64,000 bases of DNA from Spartinivicinus marinus. Lineage in GTDB: Bacteria; Pseudomonadota; Gammaproteobacteria; Pseudomonadales; Zooshikellaceae. Numbering within the stretch: position 1 is the first letter of the stretch; every line of letters starts with the position of its first letter. The stretch spans positions 248,001-312,000 of the forward strand of contig NZ_JAPJZK010000001.1 in the NCBI RefSeq assembly GCF_026309355.1. Reading direction: 5' to 3'. A model generated the notes under the pieces. The model was given only the letters and a program-made list of their open reading frames with translations, was not told the DNA's origin and searched no databases. The translations under genes were made by a program, and so were the position numbers. Below, one piece after another: positions 8,252 through 17,066 of the stretch.

Positions 8252-9656
8252 AATTCCATCACCTTTACGTCGCTTTACTCAGCAACAAAGCAGCCTCATA
8301 TTAGAGGCAAATACGGTTGAAGAAGCAATACACAGCTTGTGTAGTCAATACCCTGAGCTTAAATTACAGTTATTTGATGAAGCAGGCCAATTACGTAACT
8401 TTGTTAATTTATATCTGAATAAAGTGGATATTAAGCAACAACATGGTATGCAAACACAGTTACCAAAAAACAGCGAATTACGTATAGTCCCTGCAATTGC
8501 TGGTGGTTCAATAGCCGAACAAGCTCTGTCACCTGCCGAGTTAAGCCGTTATAGCCGTCATTTGATGCTGCCAGAAATAGGTGAAGCTGGCCAATTAAAA
8601 TTAAAAGCCGCTCGGGTATTAATTATTGGTGTGGGTGGTTTAGGCTCACCATTGAGCCTTTATTTGGCCGCATCAGGTATTGGCAAACTTGGCATTATTG
8701 ACCATGATGTAGTTGAAGAGTCTAACCTGCAAAGACAAATATTGTTTACCAATAATGATTTGGATGCGGCAAAAGTGTTACAAGCCAAAGCCAAACTGAC
8801 AGCGCTCAACCCATATGTCAATATTAGTACTTATAATGAAGCATTAACGACAGATAACGCGCTGAATATTATTAAAGACTATGATTTGATTATTGATGGT
8901 ACCGACAATTTTCCTACCCGCTACCTGGTTAATGATGCCTGCATTTTATTAAATAAACCCAATATATACGGCAGTATTTTCCGCTTTGAGGGCCAGGCGA
9001 CAGTATTTCATTATCAAGACGGCCCTTGTTATCGCTGTTTATACCCTGAGCCTCCCCCCCCAGGATTGGTCCCTTCCTGTGCAGAAGGTGGTGTATTAGG
9101 GGTACTGCCTGGACTCATTGCTACGATTCAAGCCACAGAAGCCATTAAAATCATTACAGATACCGGCGAAAGCCTCAGCGGCCGTTTGATTCTATATGAT
9201 GCATTAAGTATGCGCTTTGATGAATTGGCAATACAAAAAGACACAAACTGTTGTGTTTGTGGTAATAAGCCTAGCATTACCAAGCTTATTGATTATCAAC
9301 AGTTTTGTGGCATACCTAAGCAACCAGCCCAAAAACAATATCAGGAAATATCCGTCGCACAATTAAAACAACGAATTGATGCAGGGGAAGTATTAACCAT
9401 TTTAGATGTACGAGAACAATACGAAGTCAATATCTGTCGTATCAAAAATAGTGTTCATATTCCCATGGCAGAAGTCGCCAGCCAATTAAATCAATTTGAT
9501 AAAACACAGGAAATCATTGTGCATTGTAAAACCGGTGGCCGTTCAGCTAAAACCTGCGAATTACTGCTTCAGCATGGTTTTAAAAAACTAGTGAATCTGT
9601 CCGGTGGTATAATTGCCTGGGCAAATGAGATTGAACCATCCATGGTGAAGTACTAA
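8235..9656 (+). CDS. Sulfur carrier (MoaD/CysO-like) - MoeB/MoeZ E1 - rhodanese fusion
   Basis: From the ATG at 8235 the protein has 473 residues; an in-frame ATG at 8223 is an alternative. Residues 1-91 are a MoaD/ThiS-type ubiquitin-like domain ending in AIAGG (GG at 90-91). Residues about 95-355 are an adenylyltransferase with GVGGLG (132-137), an R residue in ESNLQRQ, DGTDNF, zinc cysteines at 265/268 and 339/342, and C282 in SCAEGG at the MoeZ/Uba4 thiol position. Residues about 370-470 are a rhodanese with active loop CKTGGRS (C431). The E1 adenylates a carrier C-terminus and the rhodanese supplies sulfur to form a thiocarboxylate. Here the carrier's Gly-Gly is internal, followed by SIAEQ, so proteolysis would be needed before activation. 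It is the last gene of the cysM operon and ends 6 bp from convergent tgpA. Confidence 0.9.
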   Translation: MQATIKIPSPLRRFTQQQSSLILEANTVEEAIHSLCSQYPELKLQLFDEAGQLRNFVNLYLNKVDIKQQHGMQTQLPKNSELRIVPAIAGGSIAEQALSPAELSRYSRHLMLPEIGEAGQLKLKAARVLIIGVGGLGSPLSLYLAASGIGKLGIIDHDVVEESNLQRQILFTNNDLDAAKVLQAKAKLTALNPYVNISTYNEALTTDNALNIIKDYDLIIDGTDNFPTRYLVNDACILLNKPNIYGSIFRFEGQATVFHYQDGPCYRCLYPEPPPPGLVPSCAEGGVLGVLPGLIATIQATEAIKIITDTGESLSGRLILYDALSMRFDELAIQKDTNCCVCGNKPSITKLIDYQQFCGIPKQPAQKQYQEISVAQLKQRIDAGEVLTILDVREQYEVNICRIKNSVHIPMAEVASQLNQFDKTQEIIVHCKTGGRSAKTCELLLQHGFKKLVNLSGGIIAWANEIEPSMVKY

Positions 9657-9662
9657 ATACGA

Positions 9663-11723
9663 CTAACGCAAACTCTTCACTGCACTTTTCATTTGCACTA
9701 ATTGCTCCTTGTGCTCTTGTGGTGTTAGCGCCGCAGGCTGGTACATTAGTTTGACATAAAGCTCTGTGACTACTGTTGCTTTAGCTGATAGCTTTGGCTG
9801 TCGCTGTTTTATTCGCGCTAAAAATGTATGGGGTGGTTCATCAATATTTCGTATCAGCCCATGTTTTTCCATACGCTTGCAAAAAGCCAAATAGCACTGA
9901 CTTGCCGGGTCTTTGGCTTGTGGCCGTTGACGCCAGATAATCCATAATGCCAGTAAGCCAATGAGGGCAAACATACTGCCTGCAATAGTAAACACAATGA
10001 CATACCAGTTTTTGCCACCAAACCAGCGCTCAAATAACTCCAGCTGAGCAGCTTGATCATAATTAAGCACCCAGCGTTGCCACTGATATTCCAGTAGTTC
10101 CCATTGCATCCTTACATTATTTAAGAAAGGTACATTACGAAACCGCAAGGGAGATAATGGGCTCTCCGCTAAAAAACTACCCTCTTCTGCCACAGCAGCT
10201 TCCAAGCCTTCTTCTACTCGTTCTGGCGCTACTGCTGCCGTTGGGTCTACTCGCACCCAGCCTCGATTCGGCACCCATACTTCCGCCCAGGCATGGGCAT
10301 CAAAATGCCTGACTTGCACATAATTACCGGCTTTATTAATTTCTCCTCCTTGATAGCCAGCCACCATACGTGCTGGTATTCCAGCTGTACGCATTAGGAA
10401 TACAAATGCACTGGCATAATGAGCACAAAAGCCTCTTTTACTATTTATTAAAAACTCATCAACACTATCACGTCCTAGCAAAGGCGGTTTCAATGTATAA
10501 AAATAAGGCTCCTGACGGAAATGGACTAATATTTTTTCAATATAGTTTTCAACGGATTTACCACTGCTCACCCAAAACTGTTGAGCCATTACTCTAGCTC
10601 TTGGGTTACCAAAGGGAGGTAACTGTAAATTCAATCGTTTTAACCACACAGGTAAATCTTTATCTTGATGACTATCCAGATATGACTTAACACTATACTG
10701 CGTTCGTTGGGTAATAGGCTGGGCAGCTACTAAGCGAAAATCCCTAACTAAGGCTATATTGTTATCATTGTTTTCAGGGTTGGCTAAGCTAAATAACCAA
10801 TGCTGTTGAGTAGGTTCAATTATCACATCATACTCATAAACTTTCCCTATTTTTTCCATGCGCCTTTCCCATCGGGCAGGCAGGTTAGGCCAGCTCAGTA
10901 ACGGTGACTTTAATTGGGCAAGATTAGTTGATAATTTACTGGCCTGTCCTAATTCACGACTCCCTTGGGTCCAGCGGCGACCATCAAAATGGCTCATAAC
11001 TAACCCACGCCAGTAAAGTAAGTCCCTAGGGGGAATATCACCTTTAAAGGTTGCGCGAAATGCCAGCCCATCAGACTTACTTAAATTGGCAATATCACCA
11101 GGGCTAATGGTTTCGCTAACGCCACTTTTAGCATTGGTTTGTGGAAATTCCACCCGCCACAATGGGCTGATTCGTGGTACGAACAAAAATAATAAAATCA
11201 TTAATGGAATTGACTGAACAACTAATACCGCACCTTTTCTGAAAGTGCGCCATGGCTGAAAACCCAAGTGGGGAGTATGCAACCCTACTAGCGCAGAGGT
11301 AATAACCAGTAAGGTAAACAGCATATAGCTGGATACCAAAATACTCTGTGAGTATAAAAACTCGGTGACCACCACAAAATAACTTAGAAAAATCACCAGG
11401 TAAGCATCCCGTAGATTTTTCATTTCCAATAACTTTAATAAAAAGGTGGTTACTAATAAGGCAACACCTGCCTCCAAACCAACAATAGTGCCATAATGAA
11501 ATAAGGTGCCAATAACAGCCGCCCCAACCACCAGGACTTTTATCCATAATTTAGGGTATGACCAGCGACTGCGAAAAATCATTATCCGCCACAATGCACA
11601 GATAATGGCAACCACCACAACCCAAATAGGCAATCGAGACAGCTGCGGTAAAATAACCAATGCCTGAGTGAGTAATAGCCAAATAAGACCTGAGCGGGGT
11701 ATTTGTTGATGGCCAATTTTCAT
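9663..11723 (-). CDS. tgpA: TgpA-type membrane transglutaminase-like protein
   Basis: The protein has 686 residues. Five or six hydrophobic segments fill residues 10-185. A periplasmic region carries a transglutaminase-like core with C433 (GFCAHYASAF), H477 (DAHAW) and D493 (RVDPTAA), so the triad is intact. A further membrane helix lies near 575-598 and a cytoplasmic DUF4129-like tail follows. This matches TgpA of Pseudomonas aeruginosa, an inner-membrane protein with periplasmic transglutaminase activity reported to be essential there. It follows a DUF58 gene by 6 bp and a moxR gene further upstream, the standard moxR-DUF58-tgpA operon. Its substrate is not known. Confidence 0.93.
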   Translation of the reverse strand: MKIGHQQIPRSGLIWLLLTQALVILPQLSRLPIWVVVVAIICALWRIMIFRSRWSYPKLWIKVLVVGAAVIGTLFHYGTIVGLEAGVALLVTTFLLKLLEMKNLRDAYLVIFLSYFVVVTEFLYSQSILVSSYMLFTLLVITSALVGLHTPHLGFQPWRTFRKGAVLVVQSIPLMILLFLFVPRISPLWRVEFPQTNAKSGVSETISPGDIANLSKSDGLAFRATFKGDIPPRDLLYWRGLVMSHFDGRRWTQGSRELGQASKLSTNLAQLKSPLLSWPNLPARWERRMEKIGKVYEYDVIIEPTQQHWLFSLANPENNDNNIALVRDFRLVAAQPITQRTQYSVKSYLDSHQDKDLPVWLKRLNLQLPPFGNPRARVMAQQFWVSSGKSVENYIEKILVHFRQEPYFYTLKPPLLGRDSVDEFLINSKRGFCAHYASAFVFLMRTAGIPARMVAGYQGGEINKAGNYVQVRHFDAHAWAEVWVPNRGWVRVDPTAAVAPERVEEGLEAAVAEEGSFLAESPLSPLRFRNVPFLNNVRMQWELLEYQWQRWVLNYDQAAQLELFERWFGGKNWYVIVFTIAGSMFALIGLLALWIIWRQRPQAKDPASQCYLAFCKRMEKHGLIRNIDEPPHTFLARIKQRQPKLSAKATVVTELYVKLMYQPAALTPQEHKEQLVQMKSAVKSLR

Positions 11724-11729
11724 GATGAA

Positions 11730-12683
11730 CTACACCTGAAATAATGCTAACTCAGTGAGGCAGCGGCGCAAATGCATTTGCCCCCGGCCTGGCTCTATCG
11801 TGATGCCAGGTAAACGTAACCCATAATCTTCCTGAAACTGCTCACAACGCATACACCAATAGCACAGGTGAGACAACTTTATTTCCAGGTCAGCCCCTGG
11901 GATATTCTCCCAGTCCAACCAGCGCCGTCGATCAGTAAATGCAGAAAAATCCTTGGTTAACAAGGTGTCAGTTTTTGAATATTGCTTCCAAGCAATATGG
12001 CGTAATCCATCTCCTGGATGATAGTCTCGCAACCCCGCAAAGTCCTCTACTCCATCTTTAGCCAAGGTTTGCCCTTCAATACTGGCAGACTCAAAATAAG
12101 GCAGATGGCATTTAACCGGTTTTGGATAAATTAGTGCCGTAATATCCAAGTCCACCCAAGTCCAGCAACGTAATAAACCCAGTGGATAGTAGCTTTCGAT
12201 ACAAAGCCGGCCAGGTTTAAAATAGCCTCGTTGTTTAGCAGGCAAAAATACTTTCACATTTGTTTCACCTGCAGGTTCGATGGATGCTAACTGGGGTATA
12301 CCTTGTGGCCAATATAAATGTATTGACTCATGGCCTTTTTTTGGGGTGCTAGCTTTAAGCTTTAACTCAAACCCAACATCATCACCCACATGGGCTGTCC
12401 CCCCATTCACCCCTATCAGCTCCATACCCGCTAAATTATTGTAAGTATGCAAAATCGCGACTACGAATAAACTGATTAACAAAAAGGCAACAGCAAAACT
12501 CATGCTATTTTCATAGTTAACAGCGGCCAGAAAAATTGCCAACACTACAAATAACAGAATATATCCAGTGCGACTGGGCAAGATAAAAAGCCGTTTTTGA
12601 TTAAGTATGACTTGATGACTAGGAGGAATACGCCGATTTAACCAGCTGCTGAAATACGCTTGCCACTGTTTTGCAATATTCAT
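11730..12683 (-). CDS. DUF58 membrane protein of the moxR operon
   Basis: From the ATG at 12683 the protein has 317 residues. I chose this start because AGAAGG precedes it and because it lies 13 bp after the moxR stop; a longer frame reaching back to 12818 would overlap moxR by about 120 bp. Two adjacent membrane helices occupy residues about 35-75. A cytoplasmic or periplasmic beta-rich stretch follows, then the DUF58 signature GLRDYHPGDGLRHIAWKQYS, a truncated VWA-like fold. Such proteins partner a MoxR AAA+ ATPase and probably present or fold clients. The gene sits between moxR and tgpA with tight spacing, so the three are very likely co-transcribed and act together. Confidence 0.88.
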   Translation of the reverse strand: MNIAKQWQAYFSSWLNRRIPPSHQVILNQKRLFILPSRTGYILLFVVLAIFLAAVNYENSMSFAVAFLLISLFVVAILHTYNNLAGMELIGVNGGTAHVGDDVGFELKLKASTPKKGHESIHLYWPQGIPQLASIEPAGETNVKVFLPAKQRGYFKPGRLCIESYYPLGLLRCWTWVDLDITALIYPKPVKCHLPYFESASIEGQTLAKDGVEDFAGLRDYHPGDGLRHIAWKQYSKTDTLLTKDFSAFTDRRRWLDWENIPGADLEIKLSHLCYWCMRCEQFQEDYGLRLPGITIEPGRGQMHLRRCLTELALFQV

Positions 12684-12696
12684 TAAGGCCTTCTCA

Positions 12697-13617
12697 TTAA
12701 ACAACGACAGGTACGGCCTGTAATAATCGCTGACCCAACGCTTCACCAGTTCTACCTTGCATATCACTATGTTCACGGAGCCGGTGTTCAACCACCGCTG
12801 GCAGCACCATTTGCACATCTTCCGGAATTAAGTAGTCACGGTTTGCCATAAATGCCCAACTTTGTGCACAACGCAGTAATGCCAGACCTGCTCGAGGCGA
12901 TAAACCATAGGCAAAGTCTTCACTTTGGCGAGTATGAGTTAACAATCGCTGCAAATAATCCAATACGGCATCTGCCGGCTTAACATCCACAACTTGCTGC
13001 TGAATTTGCTTGAGTTGATCAGCACTCACAATATGCTTCACTCGACTCAGCTGTACCCGACCACTATTGCCTAATAATACATCACGCTCGGCAGCAGGAT
13101 CAGGATAACCCAAGGAAATTCGCATTAAAAAGCGATCTAATTGAGACTCTGGTAGAGGGAAGGTACCCGCTTGAGACATTGGGTTTTGGGTAGCAATCAC
13201 AAAAAACGGCTCAGGTAACTGACGAGTTTCACCTTCAATCGACACTTGTCGTTCTTCCATCGCCTCTAACAATGCACTTTGGCTTTTAGGCGTGGCCCGG
13301 TTGATTTCATCAGCTAGTACTACTTGAGCAAAAATGGGCCCTTGATGAAACACAAACTGCCCAGATTTTTTTTCAAAAACCGACACTCCTAGGATATCAG
13401 CGGGCAGTAAGTCACTGGTGAACTGCACCCGGCTATAACTAAACCCCATCACCTGTGCTAAAGCATGAGCAAAGGTGGTTTTGCCCATGCCAGGTAAGTC
13501 TTCAATCAGTAAATGGCCACCACTAAACAGGCAACATAATGACAAGCGAATCTGTTGCTCTTTACCAATCAGTGCTTTTTGAATTTCTGTAATACATGCT
13601 TCTATTAATTCTTGCAT
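12697..13617 (-). CDS. MoxR-family AAA+ ATPase
   Basis: The protein has 306 residues. Walker A is LPGMGKTT at 41-48 and Walker B is VVLADEINRA at about 99-108. Sensor 1 appears as FFVIATQNPMSQAGTFPLPESQLDRF, and a sensor-2 region GLSPRAGLALLRCA follows. MoxR proteins are chaperone-like ATPases that mature VWA-domain partners; here the DUF58 protein directly downstream would be the partner. It is the first gene of the moxR-DUF58-tgpA operon. A second AAA+ of the related NirQ branch lies at 25.9 kb. The two are distinct paralogues serving different operons. Confidence 0.93.
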   Translation of the reverse strand: MQELIEACITEIQKALIGKEQQIRLSLCCLFSGGHLLIEDLPGMGKTTFAHALAQVMGFSYSRVQFTSDLLPADILGVSVFEKKSGQFVFHQGPIFAQVVLADEINRATPKSQSALLEAMEERQVSIEGETRQLPEPFFVIATQNPMSQAGTFPLPESQLDRFLMRISLGYPDPAAERDVLLGNSGRVQLSRVKHIVSADQLKQIQQQVVDVKPADAVLDYLQRLLTHTRQSEDFAYGLSPRAGLALLRCAQSWAFMANRDYLIPEDVQMVLPAVVEHRLREHSDMQGRTGEALGQRLLQAVPVVV

Positions 13618-13897
13618 ATTTTAAAAAGGCCTAATTTAAAACAACGGGTGTAGCCAATCAACCAAATCTACCTACTTGAGTGTTAAAATCAAGTGAATAA
13701 ATGTTTATTAGTTTGCATTATCATTACAAAACAAATACAGCCTATGAAGAATACTCATAGCAGAAATATTCACATGTAAACAATGACACAATCGCTTTTG
13801 TGCTAACTTAACGTTGGTTGCAATATCAAAATCGTAAAGTAGCAACAAACAAGACTAACAATTCAAGCTCACTTTTTATTCAAGGATAGGAGTATAT

Positions 13898-14275
13898 ATG
13901 TCAAAAGGACAAATCACTTTTTGGGAAGGTAATGGCGCAACACAAGATAGAGTGGGAAACATACTAAGTGGTGGCGAAAGTTACGATATTGAGTGTAAAA
14001 AAGGAGACTACGGCTTTCAAAATGATGAAGCTAGGTCAATGAAATTAGAAGGTGTTCCAGGCCCTACTATTATGTGGGTGTATGACAGCCCATCAGCAAG
14101 CAAAGACGATGACTGGGCTAAAATCACTATTATTGGCGATATTAGTGATACAGTTGTCGTGAGTAGTTTTAATAGCAGTGCAAACCTAGATAACGGTAAC
14201 GTTAAGGTAGAAAGCCATTACAAAAATGGTCTTGATGGGAAAATATCCAGAATAATCATTGAATACCTTGGATAG
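13898..14275 (+). CDS. Small beta/gamma-crystallin-like protein
   Basis: The protein has 125 residues, no signal peptide and no membrane helix. It reads as beta strands with an ITFWEGNG opening, an NDEARSM segment near residues 43-49, and VYDSPSASKDDDWAKI. These resemble the Greek-key repeats of the beta/gamma-crystallin superfamily, in which an N/D-N/D-x-x-S/T-S motif binds calcium. Here NDEARS lacks the usual S/T before the final serine, so calcium binding is uncertain. The start is supported by AGGATAGGAG upstream. It stands alone between moxR (divergent) and the GH5 gene (convergent). Function is unknown; microbial members occur in spore-coat, adhesion and stress proteins. Confidence 0.5.
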   Translation: MSKGQITFWEGNGATQDRVGNILSGGESYDIECKKGDYGFQNDEARSMKLEGVPGPTIMWVYDSPSASKDDDWAKITIIGDISDTVVVSSFNSSANLDNGNVKVESHYKNGLDGKISRIIIEYLG

Positions 14276-14326
14276 TTAACAGTCGCCAACCAAAGACTGG
14301 CTAGTATTACGAATTAAACCTCCCTT

Positions 14327-14357
14327 ACAAACCTTAAGCAATTCGCCTAAGGTTTGT
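14327..14357. terminator. Hairpin between convergent crystallin-like and GH5 genes
   Basis: A perfect 10-bp stem, ACAAACCTTA paired with TAAGGTTTGT around an 11-nt loop, lies between two gene ends. There is no strong T run, so it is a probable but not classic terminator. Confidence 0.6.
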
Positions 14358-14363
14358 TAATGA

Positions 14364-16334
14364 TTACTTAGATACCACCAACGGGCTTAACTGACTATTA
14401 ATGGTTATTTTTAGTTGCTGTTGTAATGCTGACCAGCTAATTTCTTCCAAACTGTCTTGCTTAGCGATAACCAATAAAAACTGGTCTGTCTCTTTATGGT
14501 GACTGACTACCAAACGCCCTCCTGCCATTAAGGGCCCTTTTGTTACTGGTTCCCATTTAATATCGGTAATCTGTTGATCAAATAGCTGCTCTGATCTCAC
14601 GAAATACTGGTCCGTCAATACGATAAAACCATTATTTACCAACTCAGTTGGTAAATAAAACCAGCTATCCCCACTTACATCCCCTCGCCAGGCTGCCCAA
14701 AAAAAAGGGTGATTCTGCCATTTTACAATATCACCACCTAATGGCTTAATCCCAACCCAGTTGAGCGAATTCCCTTTTTTATCCATAACAACGTCATTGA
14801 AATAACTATGCCATAACTGTCCAGCAATCCGTTCTGGATAAGCTCGTTGTAACAAAGGCGCAGGCAAATTAAATGTGTTTCCGTAGTTAGACACTACAGA
14901 AAAGTTTTCATCATTCCAGGCATCCCACTTAGTGTTCAACTTATCAGGGCTGCCGTTTTGGTATTCATGATGGTTGTCATAATAAATATCCCAGTGCCAT
15001 TGAGTCGCGGAAATAAATGGAGAGCAAAAGGCTGGCCGCTTATCGTCTGTTAACTGAGATAAGGCCATTCCTTGGCGTTGGCCTTTGAGCATTCGAATAG
15101 GATCTTTACTGCCTTTGCCATGAAGCCACATACCAAATTCACTCACTAGTATTGGCAGCTGTAAAAAACTGGCCTCCTGTCTTATTTGGTCAAAAGCATC
15201 GATATAACTACCAGATTTCACAGAGAGCAATCGCCAACTCATCCTTGCTGCATCATAATAGTGGCTATTAAATATAAAACCTTTGCCTGGTGGTTGGTTT
15301 AAATGATGACCACCCGTTGCTTTTACCACACCGGCATTGGTGTTCCAAAACACTAGTGGTTCTGCATAGACATATTGCTGTTGCCAGCCCGTGTTATCCA
15401 TCACTTGACGGACTCGCTGATAGAAAGGCCACAGTACCTGATTATCCCACTCCTTGGGTGAAAGCCCTTCCATCCCCCCATCGACAGGCTCATTAAATGG
15501 GTCCACCCCTAGAATATACGACAGCTCATCACTGGTGAGCTGCTCACGAATATAATCAAGCGTAGCGGCCAGCTGATCTAAAAATGCAGTTTGGATACGA
15601 ATAGGACCTATCGAGGTTTGTACAGTGGCATCGGCCCAAAACCGGCGAAAAGCCAATCGTACGGCTTTATCAGTAATATTATGCTGGCTCCAGCTAAAAC
15701 AAACAGGCCCACAATATTCAGGAGGATAATCTTCATCTGGCACAACCCAAGCAGGTGCCCCATTGCCGGTATGCCATGATTTTTGATTAAACAGATGACG
15801 ACTAAATAAATCCTGATGATAATCTAGAATGACATAAATGCCTTGATCAATCGCTTGCTTTAATTGTGCGGTAATATCAGCTAAATATTGATGATCAATA
15901 TAATTCGGCTCAGGCTGTACTCCTTCCCATGCGAGGGTAAAGCGCACAATATTGGCACCAGTTTGTTGTTTAATTTGTTGAAAGGTTTGCCGTGCATCGG
16001 CAGTATTTTTGAAAGGTTTAAAACCCGTTTCAGCCAGCTTGACACTGCCAGATACATTGAAGCCCTGCCAATAAGCTTCACGACCAGCTTGATCAGTAAG
16101 TGTCCAATACCGTTCCACACGGCCTTTTTGAGTAGGACAAGCTTTTACTGTGGGAGTAAAAGCCGCTTGGGATATTATAGCACTGGCATTGCCAGGTATT
16201 TCTGTCCCTTCTGTCTCTGCCCCCGTCAATACAGCATTACTTTCTGATGACTCTACTGACATAAAAATCAGTAAAATTACTGCAGCAATTATTCCCCACT
16301 CCTCTACTAATCCCTGTAGACGATTCATGGCCAT
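14364..16334 (-). CDS. Secreted GH5-family glycosidase, endoglycoceramidase-like
   Basis: The protein has 656 residues. A membrane helix at about 13-27 acts as a signal peptide or anchor. The GH5 barrel follows, with YHQDLFSRHLF (172-182), WHTGNGAPAWV (187-197), the acid/base E282 in DPFNEP and the nucleophile E399 in VSEFG. The HQDLFS...GNGAP wording is typical of endoglycoceramidases and related GH5 enzymes. Those cleave between the oligosaccharide and ceramide of glycosphingolipids. A beta-rich C-terminal domain (about 520-656) follows, as in that family. The ATG at 16334 has GGATAAG in front. A sphingomyelinase is encoded 41 kb away, suggesting sphingolipid-containing hosts or prey. Other GH5 substrates cannot be excluded. 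Confidence 0.8.
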   Translation of the reverse strand: MAMNRLQGLVEEWGIIAAVILLIFMSVESSESNAVLTGAETEGTEIPGNASAIISQAAFTPTVKACPTQKGRVERYWTLTDQAGREAYWQGFNVSGSVKLAETGFKPFKNTADARQTFQQIKQQTGANIVRFTLAWEGVQPEPNYIDHQYLADITAQLKQAIDQGIYVILDYHQDLFSRHLFNQKSWHTGNGAPAWVVPDEDYPPEYCGPVCFSWSQHNITDKAVRLAFRRFWADATVQTSIGPIRIQTAFLDQLAATLDYIREQLTSDELSYILGVDPFNEPVDGGMEGLSPKEWDNQVLWPFYQRVRQVMDNTGWQQQYVYAEPLVFWNTNAGVVKATGGHHLNQPPGKGFIFNSHYYDAARMSWRLLSVKSGSYIDAFDQIRQEASFLQLPILVSEFGMWLHGKGSKDPIRMLKGQRQGMALSQLTDDKRPAFCSPFISATQWHWDIYYDNHHEYQNGSPDKLNTKWDAWNDENFSVVSNYGNTFNLPAPLLQRAYPERIAGQLWHSYFNDVVMDKKGNSLNWVGIKPLGGDIVKWQNHPFFWAAWRGDVSGDSWFYLPTELVNNGFIVLTDQYFVRSEQLFDQQITDIKWEPVTKGPLMAGGRLVVSHHKETDQFLLVIAKQDSLEEISWSALQQQLKITINSQLSPLVVSK

Positions 16335-16569
16335 CTTATCCTATTGCGGTGTTGTTCGTTTATTGTTTTTTACTTGCCAAAGCCAAAGCCACACAAGGTA
16401 TACCTACAAAACGAAATTTAAAAGATTCGCCAAAAGTATACTGACAGAATGCTGTCAGGAGCCCCCTTTTAACATATCACCCTCACTCAAGTATGACCCA
16501 ATAAACAGGTGAGATGAGTAATCTCACTTTAGTAGATCCGACTTAATAGTCAAAACAGGAGCAGAAAAC

Positions 16570-16896
16570 ATGTCTGAGTTTATCGAAATATTCCGTTTCA
16601 AATTAAAAGCAGGTGCCACTCAAACCGAATTGGAGACAGCCAATCAGACTTTGCAACAGTTTATTCAACAACAATCCGGTTTCCTTTACCGGTCATTAAG
16701 TTTTAACAATGTAACTCATGAATGGCTAAGTATTAATTATTGGGAATCAGAAGCAGCAGCACAAGCTGTAGCTAATCAATTTATGGAAAGTCAGTTAACT
16801 CAGGCATATATGGCCATAGTTGACAACAACACCATCAACAAAGAACTATCGACAGTTGTCGCTTGTCAGGCAGGAAGTAGCTGCGGAGAATCATAA
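16570..16896 (+). CDS. ABM-type dimeric alpha/beta-barrel protein
   Basis: This is a small cytoplasmic protein of 108 residues. It shows the antibiotic-biosynthesis-monooxygenase/dimeric ferredoxin-like pattern: EIFRFKLKAG, a helix, SGFLYRSLSF, a strand and WLSINYWESEAAAQAVANQF. Such proteins are small cofactor-free oxygenases, heme-degrading enzymes or of unknown function. The residues here do not define a substrate. The start has AGGAGCAGAAAAC upstream. It is monocistronic, convergent with the small secreted protein, and followed by a strong hairpin. The last ten residues contain two cysteines (CQAGSSCGES), a feature I cannot assign. Confidence 0.7.
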   Translation: MSEFIEIFRFKLKAGATQTELETANQTLQQFIQQQSGFLYRSLSFNNVTHEWLSINYWESEAAAQAVANQFMESQLTQAYMAIVDNNTINKELSTVVACQAGSSCGES

Positions 16897-16958
16897 GGAT
16901 ATTTGGATACTTTTAGGACATTTGAGCACCTTTAATAATATTAAAAAAATATCACAAC

Positions 16959-16988
16959 GAACCCAAGGTGCCAAGATTCCTTGGGTTC
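16959..16988. terminator. Perfect 10-bp hairpin between convergent genes
   Basis: GAACCCAAGG pairs with CCTTGGGTTC around a 10-nt loop. It lies between the ABM gene and the convergent secreted-protein gene. Only short A/T tracts flank it, so termination strength is uncertain. Confidence 0.6.
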
Positions 16989-17066
16989 ATTAAAATACTT
17001 ATTAAAACTAGAGTCAGTGAAAGATCCTCTTTAAAAGGATTTACGTCACTCTAAAAAAACCAAATA

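Noticed and set aside
9041-9072. C-rich stretch in the E1 domain as a slippage site
   Set aside because: It encodes a plain proline run in YPEPPPPG, which is the conserved MoeB segment.
15888-16512. Two plus-strand frames (119 and 120 residues) opposite the GH5 gene
   Set aside because: They lie antisense to the signal and catalytic part of a well-supported gene and have no coding features of their own.
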